Shown here: positions 15,010-23,173 of the stretch, in pieces | Layout of the letters: the number at the start of each line of letters is the position of its first letter | How positions within the stretch are numbered: position 1 is the stretch's first letter | DNA from: an uncultured Sphingomonadales bacterium | GTDB lineage: Bacteria; Pseudomonadota; Alphaproteobacteria; Sphingomonadales; Sphingomonadaceae | Direction: 5' to 3' | Assembly (NCBI GenBank): GCA_903868245.1 | Contig: CAIPUN010000063.1 | Location: 1 to 44,647 of the forward strand | DNA length: 44,647 nt | Translations under genes and position numbers: made by a program | The notes under the pieces: generated by a model | Seen by the model: only the letters and a program-made list of their open reading frames with translations | Told to the model about the DNA's origin: nothing | Databases searched by the model: none

Positions 15010-17445
15010 ATGCTAAAAGTAAATTCAATCGCTGAAAGCGGTATCCTGATGGATGAACCCAGCTTTGGTCGTAAAATTGCAATTGGCAGTTCAGTCATTT
15101 TTGCGCTTGCGCTGTCGGCTTGCGGTGGAAACGACGTCCGCTCGACACCGCTGCCGGCCCCACCTTCGTCAGATTTGCCACCGGTGCCACCACCACCACC
15201 TCCGCCTCCCCCCCCTCCGCCACCACCGCCTCCTTCATCGCCCAGTTTTACAACCCCGGAGTATATCCAGTCAGACGGCCCAAGTTTTCATCGGGCTATT
15301 GCGGCTTATCAAGCAGGGGCCAGTGGGCGCGGGGTCACTGTTGGTGTAATCGATTCAGGGATTGACCAAAATAGCCATGAGTTTGCGGGCCGAATCCATG
15401 CGCAGTCGGGGGATGTAACAGGTGCCAATCGATCGCTTGGCGACGACGATGGTCACGGAACAAGCGTTTCGCGCGTTTTGGCTGCCGCCAAGGATGATCG
15501 AGATGTCCACGGTATAGCTTACAACGCCACAATATTGGCATTGCGCGCCGATCAAGCGGGAAGCTGCGCTCCGGCTGCTCAGGGCGTGGACGAAGCGGGG
15601 TGCTCGTTTCTCGATTCTGCCATTGCCGCTGGCGTTGACCGTGCTGTGGACAATCAAGCACGTGTTATTAATATTTCGCTCGGTGGCGCAGGTGGCGCGA
15701 GTAGCGCGCTGCGAACCGCGATAAGTCGCGCGACATCGGCTGGCATTGTGGTTGTCGTGTCAGCGGGAAATGAGGCGGATGAATTAGATCCAGCATTTGA
15801 CCCCAATAGCCCAAGTCCCTTTGCGCAAGCGTTATTGGCCAATGGCAATGGCCATGTCATCATCGCCACAGCCGTTGATGAGAATGGTGTAATAACAAAA
15901 TTCAGCAATAGAGCGGGTGTTGCGCAGAACGCGGTGATTTCTGCGCTAGGCCAAAGCATTTGCTGCGAATATCGCAACGACACTATTTATCGCTTTGATG
16001 CGAATGGTGGGACCTCTGTGCGGGTGTATAATGGCACATCCTATTCAGCGCCACAGATCGCGGGTGCCGCAGCTTTGCTGGCGCAAGCCTTTCCGAATTT
16101 AACCGGCGCGCAGATTGTTAACCTGCTGTTGACGTCGGCGCGTGACGCCGGGGATGCAGGCACTGACGCGCTTTATGGACGCGGCATATTAGACATTGGC
16201 CAGGCCTTTGCGCCTGCGGGAACAACTTCGCTAGCTGGTACAAATACGGCTGTTGCACTGAATGGAAATGGCGGAACAACATCAACGTCCATGGGTGACG
16301 CCGCATTGTCTCCCATGTCCGCCAATGCGGTAGTGTTGGATATTTATGGTCGTGCGTATGACATCAACATTGCCGAAGGGATAAACCCAAGCGCGCCACG
16401 CCTTCGGCTGACGCCAGCTCTGGTGGATCAGGGTCGATCCGTTAGTGTATCGCGCGGAACAACCGAGCTCGCCTTTTCCATCAGCGCCAGTAACGCCCGA
16501 AGCCCTCGCCTTTCGCCATTGCTTCTGTCTTCTGGACAGCAGGACCAAGCGCGTATTTTGGCGGGCCGCATCAGTGCCACCATCGCCCGCGACACACGGT
16601 TTAGCCTTGGCATCCGTCAAGCGGCTGCAGGCCAAGTCTTAGCATTGCAAGGCATGTTGGGGCCTGCGTTTCTGACCGCCACCGACGCGCAAATGGACGG
16701 CGGGTTCGAGCGCGCGCCGGGGCAGTCATTTGCGTTGCGTCATCAACTTGGGCGCTTCGGATTAACAGGAAGCGTTGAGGTAGGCGAAGCGCGTTTGTTC
16801 GAGCGCGGTGACGCAAGGTTTATGCGTCAGAGCCACAATCGTTATCCCTACTCCTCTGTCGGCGTGTCGCTAGACCGTCAGATTGGCCCTGCCAAATTCG
16901 CGGTTGGTGCAAATTGGATGCGTGAAGACGAGACAGTTCTTGGCGCACGTTTCGCGCATTTCATTGGCCAAAATGGCGCGCGCAGTTTGTTTGTCGACGG
17001 CCGCGCTGATGTCACACTGAATGCGCCTTGGTTGCTTGGTGTAAGCTGGCGGCAGGGATGGACCAATGCCAATTCCGGGACGTCGCTAACGGCTCAAAGT
17101 GCGCTGCATAGCAACGCCTTTTCGCTGGATCTGTCGAGCGGCAATGTCCTGACTAGCCATGACCGAATTGCGTTCCGTATTGCCCAACCTTTGCGTGTTA
17201 CCAACGGTGGGCTCGCGCTCAATCTACCGGTGGCCTATGATTATGCGACACGTGGGACGACATTTGCTGTCCGCCAGATTTCTTTGGCACCAAAAGGGCG
17301 GGAGATTGCCAGCGAGCTTGCGTGGAGCATTCCCATCAGTCGAGGCGATTTCTCATCGAACCTGTTTTGGCGGCAGGAGCCGGGGCATTTTAAAAGCGCG
17401 CCCGATGATCTCGGCATTGTATTTCGACTACAATTCGACTTTTAA
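15010..17445 (+). CDS. S8 family (subtilisin-like) serine peptidase with proline-rich linker and C-terminal barrel-like domain
   Basis: An 811-residue secreted protease. An N-terminal signal with a lipobox-like ALSACGG (about residues 33-39) is followed by a run of 16 prolines (residues 60-75), then the subtilisin domain with Asp115 in VGVIDSGID, His149 in DDGHGTSVSRV, the oxyanion region VVSAGNEAD and Ser344 in NGTSYSAPQIAGAAALLAQAF. The segment from about 500 to the end has alternating strand patterns and finishes QFDF with a terminal phenylalanine, as in outer-membrane barrels, so it is probably an autotransporter-like subtilase exposed at the cell surface. ATG 15010 gives the longest frame; ATG 15049 (MDEPSFGRK) gives a more typical signal peptide, and neither has a strong ribosome site. 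It diverges from the HAD-dapD pair and overlaps the end of sufA by four bases, tail to tail. Confidence 0.88.
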   Translation: MLKVNSIAESGILMDEPSFGRKIAIGSSVIFALALSACGGNDVRSTPLPAPPSSDLPPVPPPPPPPPPPPPPPPPSSPSFTTPEYIQSDGPSFHRAIAAYQAGASGRGVTVGVIDSGIDQNSHEFAGRIHAQSGDVTGANRSLGDDDGHGTSVSRVLAAAKDDRDVHGIAYNATILALRADQAGSCAPAAQGVDEAGCSFLDSAIAAGVDRAVDNQARVINISLGGAGGASSALRTAISRATSAGIVVVVSAGNEADELDPAFDPNSPSPFAQALLANGNGHVIIATAVDENGVITKFSNRAGVAQNAVISALGQSICCEYRNDTIYRFDANGGTSVRVYNGTSYSAPQIAGAAALLAQAFPNLTGAQIVNLLLTSARDAGDAGTDALYGRGILDIGQAFAPAGTTSLAGTNTAVALNGNGGTTSTSMGDAALSPMSANAVVLDIYGRAYDINIAEGINPSAPRLRLTPALVDQGRSVSVSRGTTELAFSISASNARSPRLSPLLLSSGQQDQARILAGRISATIARDTRFSLGIRQAAAGQVLALQGMLGPAFLTATDAQMDGGFERAPGQSFALRHQLGRFGLTGSVEVGEARLFERGDARFMRQSHNRYPYSSVGVSLDRQIGPAKFAVGANWMREDETVLGARFAHFIGQNGARSLFVDGRADVTLNAPWLLGVSWRQGWTNANSGTSLTAQSALHSNAFSLDLSSGNVLTSHDRIAFRIAQPLRVTNGGLALNLPVAYDYATRGTTFAVRQISLAPKGREIASELAWSIPISRGDFSSNLFWRQEPGHFKSAPDDLGIVFRLQFDF

Positions 17446-17798
17446 ACGGTAAAGCTCTCACCGCAGCCGCAACTTCCCGTCGCATTGGGATTGGTAAACA
17501 CAAAGCCAGCAGCAAATTCATCCTCGACCCAATCCATGATTGAACCAACGAGATACAGCACGGAGCCGCCATCAATATACAACACGCCGCCCGGTGTTTC
17601 GATCTTTTCGTCGAACGCGACGGCCTTAGTCACATAATCGACTGAATAGGCAAGTCCTGAACAGCCTCGACGTGGCGTAGACAGCTTCACACCAATTGCA
17701 TCTTCAGGTGCTTTGGCCATAAGTTCGGCAATTCGTGCTTCGGATGCTGCGGTGAGTATGACGGCGGCGGGCCGTGCGCGTGTTTTTACATCGGTCAT
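17442..17798 (-). CDS. sufA: Iron-sulfur cluster assembly accessory protein, HesB/IscA (SufA) type
   Basis: A-type Fe-S carrier that receives [2Fe-2S]/[4Fe-4S] clusters from the SufBCD scaffold and hands them to apo-proteins. The 118 residues contain the three conserved cysteines: one in RRGCSGLAYSVDY and two in the terminal GSCGCGESF motif. The fold signature ILTAASEARIAELMAKAPEDAIGVKLST is typical of HesB/IscA. It is the last gene of the suf operon, overlapping the preceding gene by four bases (ATGA), and ends four bases inside the convergent protease gene. No terminator structure is visible between them. Confidence 0.94.
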   Translation of the reverse strand: MTDVKTRARPAAVILTAASEARIAELMAKAPEDAIGVKLSTPRRGCSGLAYSVDYVTKAVAFDEKIETPGGVLYIDGGSVLYLVGSIMDWVEDEFAAGFVFTNPNATGSCGCGESFTV

Positions 17799-18250
17799 AA
17801 CATTCCAAGCTCCAGACGGGCTTCATCCGTCATATTGGCGGGGCTCCATGCTGGCTCCCACACCAAATTCACCTCGGCATCGCCAATGCCCGGAACTGCC
17901 CCGACGCGCAGCTCTACCTCGCCGGGCATCGATTCTGCTACGGGGCAGTGCGGAGTCGTCAGCGTCATGGCAACGACAGCATGGCCATCGTTAATCTCGA
18001 CATTGTAAATCAGGCCAAGGTCGTAAATGTTCACCGGAATTTCAGGGTCATATATTTCCTTGAGCGCAGCAATCACAGCCTCGTACAAATCACCCTCGGG
18101 CTCACTTGGTACGGGCGCGGTAGGTTTTTGCGCGAGGAAGCCTTCGAGATAATCCTTCTTGCGTTCGACGCTCTCGCTTGCGACATCGATCCGCGCTTTG
18201 GGAGGCTTCTCTACACTATCGACTTCTTGTATGCGGATGTTCTCGTTCAT
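17795..18250 (-). CDS. sufT: SUF system Fe-S assembly protein, DUF59/MIP18 (SufT-like)
   Basis: A 151-residue protein with an N-terminal charged extension (about residues 1-50) and a MIP18/DUF59 domain: LYEAVIAALKEIYDPEIPVNIYDLGLIYNVEI, with the DPE motif, then TLTTPHCPVAESMPGEVE bearing the conserved cysteine, and VWEPAWSPANMTDEARLELGML at the end. In other bacteria this family helps mature Fe-S proteins and is often named SufT or 'SUF system Fe-S cluster assembly protein'. It overlaps sufS upstream and sufA downstream, each by four bases, placing it firmly in the operon. The symbol follows family usage; the exact step it performs is unproven. Confidence 0.92.
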   Translation of the reverse strand: MNENIRIQEVDSVEKPPKARIDVASESVERKKDYLEGFLAQKPTAPVPSEPEGDLYEAVIAALKEIYDPEIPVNIYDLGLIYNVEINDGHAVVAMTLTTPHCPVAESMPGEVELRVGAVPGIGDAEVNLVWEPAWSPANMTDEARLELGML

Positions 18251-19449
18251 CCAAAAATCCTCTTCACCCGTTCGAGGCCGCGCACCAGCGCCGCGACATC
18301 CTCTTCATCATTATAAATTCCAAAGCTCGCCCGTGCGGTGGCAGGCACGCCCAAATGGTCCATCAATGGTTGCGCACAATGATGGCCAGCACGAATGGCG
18401 ACATTTTCTTCGTCCAATATTGTCCCGATGTCGTGCGGATGCACGCCCTCCATTGAAAAGGAGACAATCCCCGCCGATTGTTCAGGGCCGTATACAGTGA
18501 TCGCGTTGTTCGCGCGCAAAGCATTGCGTGTCTGCGCGGCCAGCGCGCTTTCATGTGCGAATAATGCCTCTGGTCCAAAGCTATCGATGAAGTCGATGGC
18601 GGCGTGCAGGCCGATCACCTCGATGATCATCGGCGTCCCCGCCTCAAATCGCGCTGGCGCAGGGGCATAGGTAGTCTTTTCAAACGTCACCCGATCAATC
18701 ATCGCGCCGCCGCCCTGATAAGGAGGCATGGCATTCAGCATTTCCGCCTGCGCCCACAAAACACCAACACCAGTCGGGCCATATAATTTATGCCCAGACA
18801 TGACATAAAAATCGCAACCTAAAGCTGCCATATCCAGATGCATTCGGGGCGCAGCCTGACAGCCGTCAAGCAATAGCTTCGCGCCAACCGCATGGGCTGC
18901 ATGCGCGGCACGCTTTGCGTCGAGCACTGAACCAAGCACGTTCGACACATGTGCGAGCGCAACCATCTTGTGCGTGGGTGTTAGATGGGACTCTAACCAG
19001 TCAAGATCGATCTGACCGTCCTTGGTTAACGGGCACACATCAATATGCGCGCCAACCTTCTCGGCAACCATCTGCCATGGCACTATGTTGCTGTGATGCT
19101 CCAGCTGGCTCAGCATGATGCGGTCGCCCGCCGTCAGGTTCGCTGTGCCCCAGCTATGCGCGACAAGATTAATGCCTTCGGTTGCACCCCGAATAAACAC
19201 AATTTCATCGGCCGAAGCCGCACCCATAAATTGCGCTACACGGGCACGTGCTGCCTCAAACGCCACAGTCATATTCGCCGACCGTGCGTAAACGCCGCGA
19301 TGGACGGTGGCGTAATCAACGCCGCCTGCACGCATCATCGCGTCGAGCACGACCTGGGGTTTCTGCGCTGTCGCGGCGGTGTCGAGATAATGCCAGTTGT
19401 TAGCGAGGCCTGGGAATTGGTCGCGAATGGATGAAGTGGCTTTCAGCAT
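18247..19449 (-). CDS. sufS: Cysteine desulfurase SufS
   Basis: PLP-dependent enzyme that removes sulfur from cysteine and supplies persulfide to the SUF scaffold. The 400 residues fit group II desulfurases: YLDTAATAQKP and ATVHRGVYARS at the N-terminus, SQLEHHSNIVPW, the DGCQAAPRMHLDMAALGCDFYVMSGHKLYGPTGVGVLW block containing the PLP lysine in SGHKLYGP near residue 225, and the catalytic cysteine in RAGHHCAQPLM near residue 360. ATG 19449 starts MLKATSSIRDQFPGL; the ribosome site is weak and is only about ten bases from a palindromic repeat (19460-19550) that separates sufS from sufD. It overlaps the SufT-like gene by four bases. Confidence 0.97.
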   Translation of the reverse strand: MLKATSSIRDQFPGLANNWHYLDTAATAQKPQVVLDAMMRAGGVDYATVHRGVYARSANMTVAFEAARARVAQFMGAASADEIVFIRGATEGINLVAHSWGTANLTAGDRIMLSQLEHHSNIVPWQMVAEKVGAHIDVCPLTKDGQIDLDWLESHLTPTHKMVALAHVSNVLGSVLDAKRAAHAAHAVGAKLLLDGCQAAPRMHLDMAALGCDFYVMSGHKLYGPTGVGVLWAQAEMLNAMPPYQGGGAMIDRVTFEKTTYAPAPARFEAGTPMIIEVIGLHAAIDFIDSFGPEALFAHESALAAQTRNALRANNAITVYGPEQSAGIVSFSMEGVHPHDIGTILDEENVAIRAGHHCAQPLMDHLGVPATARASFGIYNDEEDVAALVRGLERVKRIFG

Positions 19450-19459
19450 GCCAAAACAC

Positions 19460-19550
19460 CGTCATGCTGAACTTGTTTCAGTATCCATCGTCCAACCGAG
19501 AAAGCAGGTACGAGAAGCAAAATAGACCCTGAAACAAGTTCAGGGTGACG
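19460..19550. repeat. REP-like paired palindrome between sufD and sufS
   Basis: Two 22-base arms face each other: 19460-19481 (starts CGTCATGCTGAACTTG) and 19529-19550 (ends AAGTTCAGGGTGACG). They are complementary at 20 of 22 positions, with a 47-base interval, so a transcript would form a long stem-loop. Sequences of the form GTCA..CTGAACTTGTTTCAG, including the paired CCCTGAAACAAGTTCAGGGTGACG form, are to my knowledge common dispersed intergenic repeats in sphingomonads, resembling REP/BIME elements. I see only this one copy pair in the window. It occupies most of the only real gap within the sufD-sufS-sufT-sufA part of the operon, and its edge lies 10 bases from the sufS start. Confidence 0.82.
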
Positions 19551-19573
19551 ACGATTTAGAGGGAAAAATGTTC

Positions 19574-20302
19574 TCACACCAATTCGCCTAATTTCTTTAA
19601 CGCCGCTTCGGTCAGCATCTCTTCATCCACAGCGCCTTCAAACACACCAGCGACAAAGGCCTGCAGCATCAATTTTTTTGCGTCCGCTGGCGCAAGGCCG
19701 CGTGCTTGCAGATAGAATAACCCCATTGGGTCCAATTCACCAATCGCGCAACCATGTGCGCATTTGACGTCGTCGGCGTAGATTTCGAGTTCTGGCTTCG
19801 CATTGGCAGTCGCACTGCGGTCGAGCAACATGGCCTTCACCGATTGCACACTGTCGGTCAGCTGCGCATCGCGCGCAACGGCGACCTTGCCCAAATAAGT
19901 TCCGGTTGCAGTATCCGCGAGGACCGAGCGCACGATCTGCGATGACGTCGCTTTGGGTTCGGCATGGGTGACGGTCGTGATGATTTCGAGCGTCTGCGTG
20001 TTGCCGCCAATTTGCACACCGCCGAGTTTGAAATCCGCGCCCTCATGCAATGTCACATTCAATTCAACGCGGCCATAATTGCCGCCGATGTTGAGGATAT
20101 GGATGGCGGCTGTTGCACCCTTGCCAATGGCGATGTCGATTTGGTGGATGGATCCTGTCTCTTGAACAATCGTGCGCGCATAATGACCGCCTACGGGCAC
20201 AATGATGTTTTCAGGCGTGGCTAGAGGCCACGCCGACTCTACTGCGGCAATGTCGCTGTAGCGCCAAGCTTCGTCGCGGCGGGTGGGCGCGGGCATGTTC
20301 AA
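19574..20302 (-). CDS. sufD: Fe-S cluster assembly protein SufD
   Basis: Scaffold partner of SufB in the SufBC2D complex that builds Fe-S clusters. The 242 residues are shorter than E. coli SufD (about 420) but carry the core: a DEAWRYSDI box near the N-terminus, beta-helix region ALLDRSATANAKPELEIYADDVKCAHGCAIGELDPMGLFYLQARGL, in which the conserved HG/CAHGCA region provides the histidine matching SufD, and the helical tail AKKLMLQAFVAGVF. A short SufD is usual in alphaproteobacteria of this type. Start is ambiguous: TTG 20302 gives a TTGA overlap with sufC and sits eight bases after AAGGAA; ATG 20296, two codons on, starts MPAPTRRDEAW. Confidence 0.94.
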   Translation of the reverse strand: MNMPAPTRRDEAWRYSDIAAVESAWPLATPENIIVPVGGHYARTIVQETGSIHQIDIAIGKGATAAIHILNIGGNYGRVELNVTLHEGADFKLGGVQIGGNTQTLEIITTVTHAEPKATSSQIVRSVLADTATGTYLGKVAVARDAQLTDSVQSVKAMLLDRSATANAKPELEIYADDVKCAHGCAIGELDPMGLFYLQARGLAPADAKKLMLQAFVAGVFEGAVDEEMLTEAALKKLGELV

Positions 20303-21042
20303 GCAGCCAGTTCCTTATATCCGTCACGCTCGAGTTCCAGCGCGAGCTCAGGCCCGCCACTCCGCGTGATGCGCCCATCGGCGAGAACGTGGACAAAGTC
20401 CGGCTTCACATAATCGAGTAAGCGTTGATAATGGGTAATCAGCAACACGGCCTTGTCTGGCTTGCGCATGATCCGGTTGATGCCGTCACCCACAATACGC
20501 AATGCGTCGATATCGAGCCCACTGTCGGTTTCATCAAGGATCGCGAGCGCCGGGTCGATGATGCCCATTTGCACCATTTCATTGCGCTTCTTTTCACCGC
20601 CGGAAAAGCCGACATTTACAGGGCGTTTGAGCATGTCCATATCCATGCCAAGCGCGCCTGCTTGTTCACGTGCCACCTTAAGGAATTCGGCGCCTGATAA
20701 AGGTGCTTCACCGCGGTGCTTGCGTTGCGCGTTCAATGCTTCACGCAGAAACTGGACATTCGATACGCCAGGAATTTCGACGGGATATTGGAAACCCAAA
20801 AACAACCCAGCCGCCGCGCGCTCATGCGGTTCGAGGTCGAGGAGGTTTTGTCCGTTAAATGTCACCTCACCGTCAGTTACTTCATAACCTGGGCGGCCGG
20901 ACAGCACATAACCAAGTGTGGATTTTCCTGCACCATTCGGCCCCATGATCGCGTGGATTTCGCCCGCGTTCAGCGACAGTGTGAGGCCCTTAAGGATAGG
21001 CTTGTCGCCAACAGTGGCGTGGAGATTCGTAATTTGGAGCAT
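20299..21042 (-). CDS. sufC: Fe-S cluster assembly ATPase SufC
   Basis: ABC-type ATPase of the SufBC2D scaffold; ATP hydrolysis drives the conformational change that opens the SufB-SufD interface. The 247 residues show Walker A GPNGAGKST, the Q-loop (FLGFQYPVEIPG), the ABC signature FSGGEKKRNEMVQ, Walker B LAILDETDSGLDID and the H-switch in LLITHYQRLL. ATG 21042 (MLQITNLHATVGDKPIL) is preferred to the longer in-frame start at 21063 because AGAAG precedes it and homologues begin here. There is a 52-base gap from sufB, and sufD overlaps its end. Confidence 0.97.
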   Translation of the reverse strand: MLQITNLHATVGDKPILKGLTLSLNAGEIHAIMGPNGAGKSTLGYVLSGRPGYEVTDGEVTFNGQNLLDLEPHERAAAGLFLGFQYPVEIPGVSNVQFLREALNAQRKHRGEAPLSGAEFLKVAREQAGALGMDMDMLKRPVNVGFSGGEKKRNEMVQMGIIDPALAILDETDSGLDIDALRIVGDGINRIMRKPDKAVLLITHYQRLLDYVKPDFVHVLADGRITRSGGPELALELERDGYKELAA

Positions 21043-21094
21043 GTTACTTCTTTTTTCCATCAAAGCTTTGTTCGGTCATTGAGCGCTGGCTGGT

Positions 21095-22597
21095 TTATCC
21101 AACCGACCCCTCAAGCGAAATTCCCAGCAATTTCTGCGCCTCCACTGCAAATTCCATGGGCAGTTGCTGTAATACTTCCTTGGCAAAGCCGTTGACAATC
21201 AACGTTACGGCTTCTTCGGCGTTCAGGCCGCGGGCTTGCGCGTAGAACATTTGGTCGTCGCTGATCTTACTCGTGGTCGCCTCATGCTCAATCTGCGCGC
21301 TTGGGTTACGCACTTCGATATAAGGCACGGTATGCGCGCCGCTTAAAGACCCCAGAAGCAAGGAATCGCATTGCGTGAAATTGCGCACGCCTTCGGCGTT
21401 TGGCGCGACGCGGACGAGGCCGCGATAGGTGTTGTTGCTATGCCCAGCGCTGATGCCCTTGCTGACAATGGTCGAGCGACTGCCTTTGCCATTGTGGATC
21501 ATCTTGGTGCCAGTGTCGGCTTGCTGATAATTGTTGGTTACCGCAACGGAGTAAAATTCGCCCACGCTATTTTCGCCATTCAAAACACAGCTTGGATATT
21601 TCCACGTCACGGCGCTGCCGGTTTCAACCTGCGTCCAGCTCACCTTGCTATTCTTACCCTGACACAAAGCGCGCTTGGTCACGAAATTATAGATTCCACC
21701 CTTACCTTCGGCATCGCCGGGATACCAGTTTTGCACGGTCGAATATTTAATCTCGGCATCGTCGAGCGCGACCAGTTCGACGACAGCAGCGTGCAGTTGG
21801 TTTTCATCGCGCATCGGCGCAGTGCAGCCTTCGAGATAGGACACGTAACTACCCTTATCGGCGATAATCAACGTGCGCTCAAACTGGCCTGTGTTTTCCG
21901 CGTTAATCCGGAAATAGGTGCTGAGCTCCATCGGGCAGCGCACGCCTTCGGGGATGTACACGAACGTCCCGTCGGAAAAGACTGCGCAGTTTAATGTGGC
22001 GAAATAATTGTCGTGCATCGGCACAATCTTGCCGAGCCATTTCTTCACCAGCTCCGGATATTCCTTGATAGCCTCCGAAATGCTACGGAAGATAACGCCC
22101 GCGCGCTCAAGTTCGGCGCGAAAAGTGGTGGCAACCGAGACGCTATCAAACACGGCATCAACCGCGACGCGGCGTTGCGGCAAGCCGCCATCTTCGCCGC
22201 CTTCTACACCCGCGAGCAACTTCTGCTCGGCAATTGGAATACCAAGCTTTTCATAAATGCGCAGGATTTCAGGATCTACCTCATCCAGCGAACCAAGCTT
22301 TGGCTTCGCCTTTGGCTCGGCATAATAATAAGCGTCCTGATAATCGATGGGCGGCACGTTGAGCTTGGCCCAATCGGGCGGCGTCATGGTTTTCCAATTC
22401 GCAAACGCCTTCAACCGCCATTCGAGCATCCATTCGGGTTCATTTTTCTTGGCGGAGATAAAGCGGACGGTATCCTCGGTCAGGCCCTTGGGCGCAAAGT
22501 CGGTTTCGATGTCCGATGACCAGCCATGCTCGTAATCCGCCACGCGATCCGCAGCATCCCATGCGGCTTTATCCTTGATGTCCATGTCATCGCTCAT
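21095..22597 (-). CDS. sufB: Fe-S cluster assembly protein SufB
   Basis: Main scaffold subunit on which Fe-S clusters are built with SufC and SufD. The 500 residues cover the standard length. Visible hallmarks are the N-terminal helices ([32 protein letters not shown]), the beta-helix part [46 protein letters not shown], the [25 protein letters not shown] block and the terminal [23 protein letters not shown] motif, where the EH pair and nearby cysteines lie at the site of cluster assembly. Its ATG overlaps the stop of the Rrf2 regulator gene (ATGA), so regulator and scaffold are translationally coupled. Confidence 0.98.
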   Translation of the reverse strand: MSDDMDIKDKAAWDAADRVADYEHGWSSDIETDFAPKGLTEDTVRFISAKKNEPEWMLEWRLKAFANWKTMTPPDWAKLNVPPIDYQDAYYYAEPKAKPKLGSLDEVDPEILRIYEKLGIPIAEQKLLAGVEGGEDGGLPQRRVAVDAVFDSVSVATTFRAELERAGVIFRSISEAIKEYPELVKKWLGKIVPMHDNYFATLNCAVFSDGTFVYIPEGVRCPMELSTYFRINAENTGQFERTLIIADKGSYVSYLEGCTAPMRDENQLHAAVVELVALDDAEIKYSTVQNWYPGDAEGKGGIYNFVTKRALCQGKNSKVSWTQVETGSAVTWKYPSCVLNGENSVGEFYSVAVTNNYQQADTGTKMIHNGKGSRSTIVSKGISAGHSNNTYRGLVRVAPNAEGVRNFTQCDSLLLGSLSGAHTVPYIEVRNPSAQIEHEATTSKISDDQMFYAQARGLNAEEAVTLIVNGFAKEVLQQLPMEFAVEAQKLLGISLEGSVG

Positions 22598-23007
22598 CGC
22601 GTTAATCCTGCCAAATTTATTTGTGCCAACGCACCGCGCACTGCATTATTCACCACTGGCCAATGCGCTTGGACGTGACAGCTGCCTTCCTTGGCGCAAT
22701 GCTGGCCCATTGCTTGCTTGTGCGAATCGCAACATGTGGTCAGCGCAATCGGGCCTTCGACAGCTTCAATGATGTCGGCAATGGTGATTGCGGCTGCCGG
22801 ACGGGCAAGCGTGATGCCGCCGCCCGTGCCGCGGGCCGACCGCAACAGGCCCGCCTTTGTCAATATGCTCACCAGCTTTTGCGTTGTCGGCAGAGCCAGG
22901 CCGGTTTCGGCGGCAAGATCAGTGGCCGACACGCGCGCAAAGCCACAGTGGCGCGAAGCTGCGCTCATAATCACCACTGCATAATCAGCCATATTCGACA
23001 AACGCAT
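22594..23007 (-). CDS. Rrf2 family SUF system regulator
   Basis: A 137-residue transcription factor of the Rrf2/IscR family, in the group annotated 'SUF system Fe-S cluster assembly regulator'. The N-terminal winged-helix DNA-binding domain is [70 protein letters not shown] (Rrf2 signature). A cysteine cluster follows at Cys92/93, Cys104 and Cys110 with His111 nearby, the usual place for a [2Fe-2S] or [4Fe-4S] cluster that senses Fe-S status. It is the first gene of the suf operon, so it probably autoregulates the operon; a palindrome just upstream of its start is a candidate operator. ATG 23007 follows AGGGGAC. Confidence 0.94.
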   Translation of the reverse strand: MRLSNMADYAVVIMSAASRHCGFARVSATDLAAETGLALPTTQKLVSILTKAGLLRSARGTGGGITLARPAAAITIADIIEAVEGPIALTTCCDSHKQAMGQHCAKEGSCHVQAHWPVVNNAVRGALAQINLAGLTR

Positions 23008-23019
23008 CTCGCGTCCCCT

Positions 23020-23042
23020 AATCAGATAGATTTACTCCGATT
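23020..23042 (-). promoter_or_regulatory. Candidate operator of the Rrf2 regulator upstream of the suf operon
   Basis: A 23-base imperfect palindrome with outer arms AATCAGA (23020-23026) and TCCGATT (23036-23042), one mismatch in seven, flanking a nine-base A/T-rich centre. It lies 13 bases before the ATG of the suf regulator, overlapping the likely start of the transcript or the -10 area. The size and symmetry (paired ~7-base half-sites, 23 bases overall) suit binding of an Rrf2 dimer, but it does not match the published E. coli IscR consensus exactly, so this is a structural inference only. Confidence 0.4.
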
Positions 23043-23173
23043 GGGGGCAGATGGTCCCTTTATGGGTAGAAATCAAGCCAGAAAGGATTCAATATTGCGG
23101 AAATGGCCAATGCCGCTTTGAGTAGAAATATCAGGTGTACCTGCGCTGCAAGTCGAATATCGCTTACATGTGT

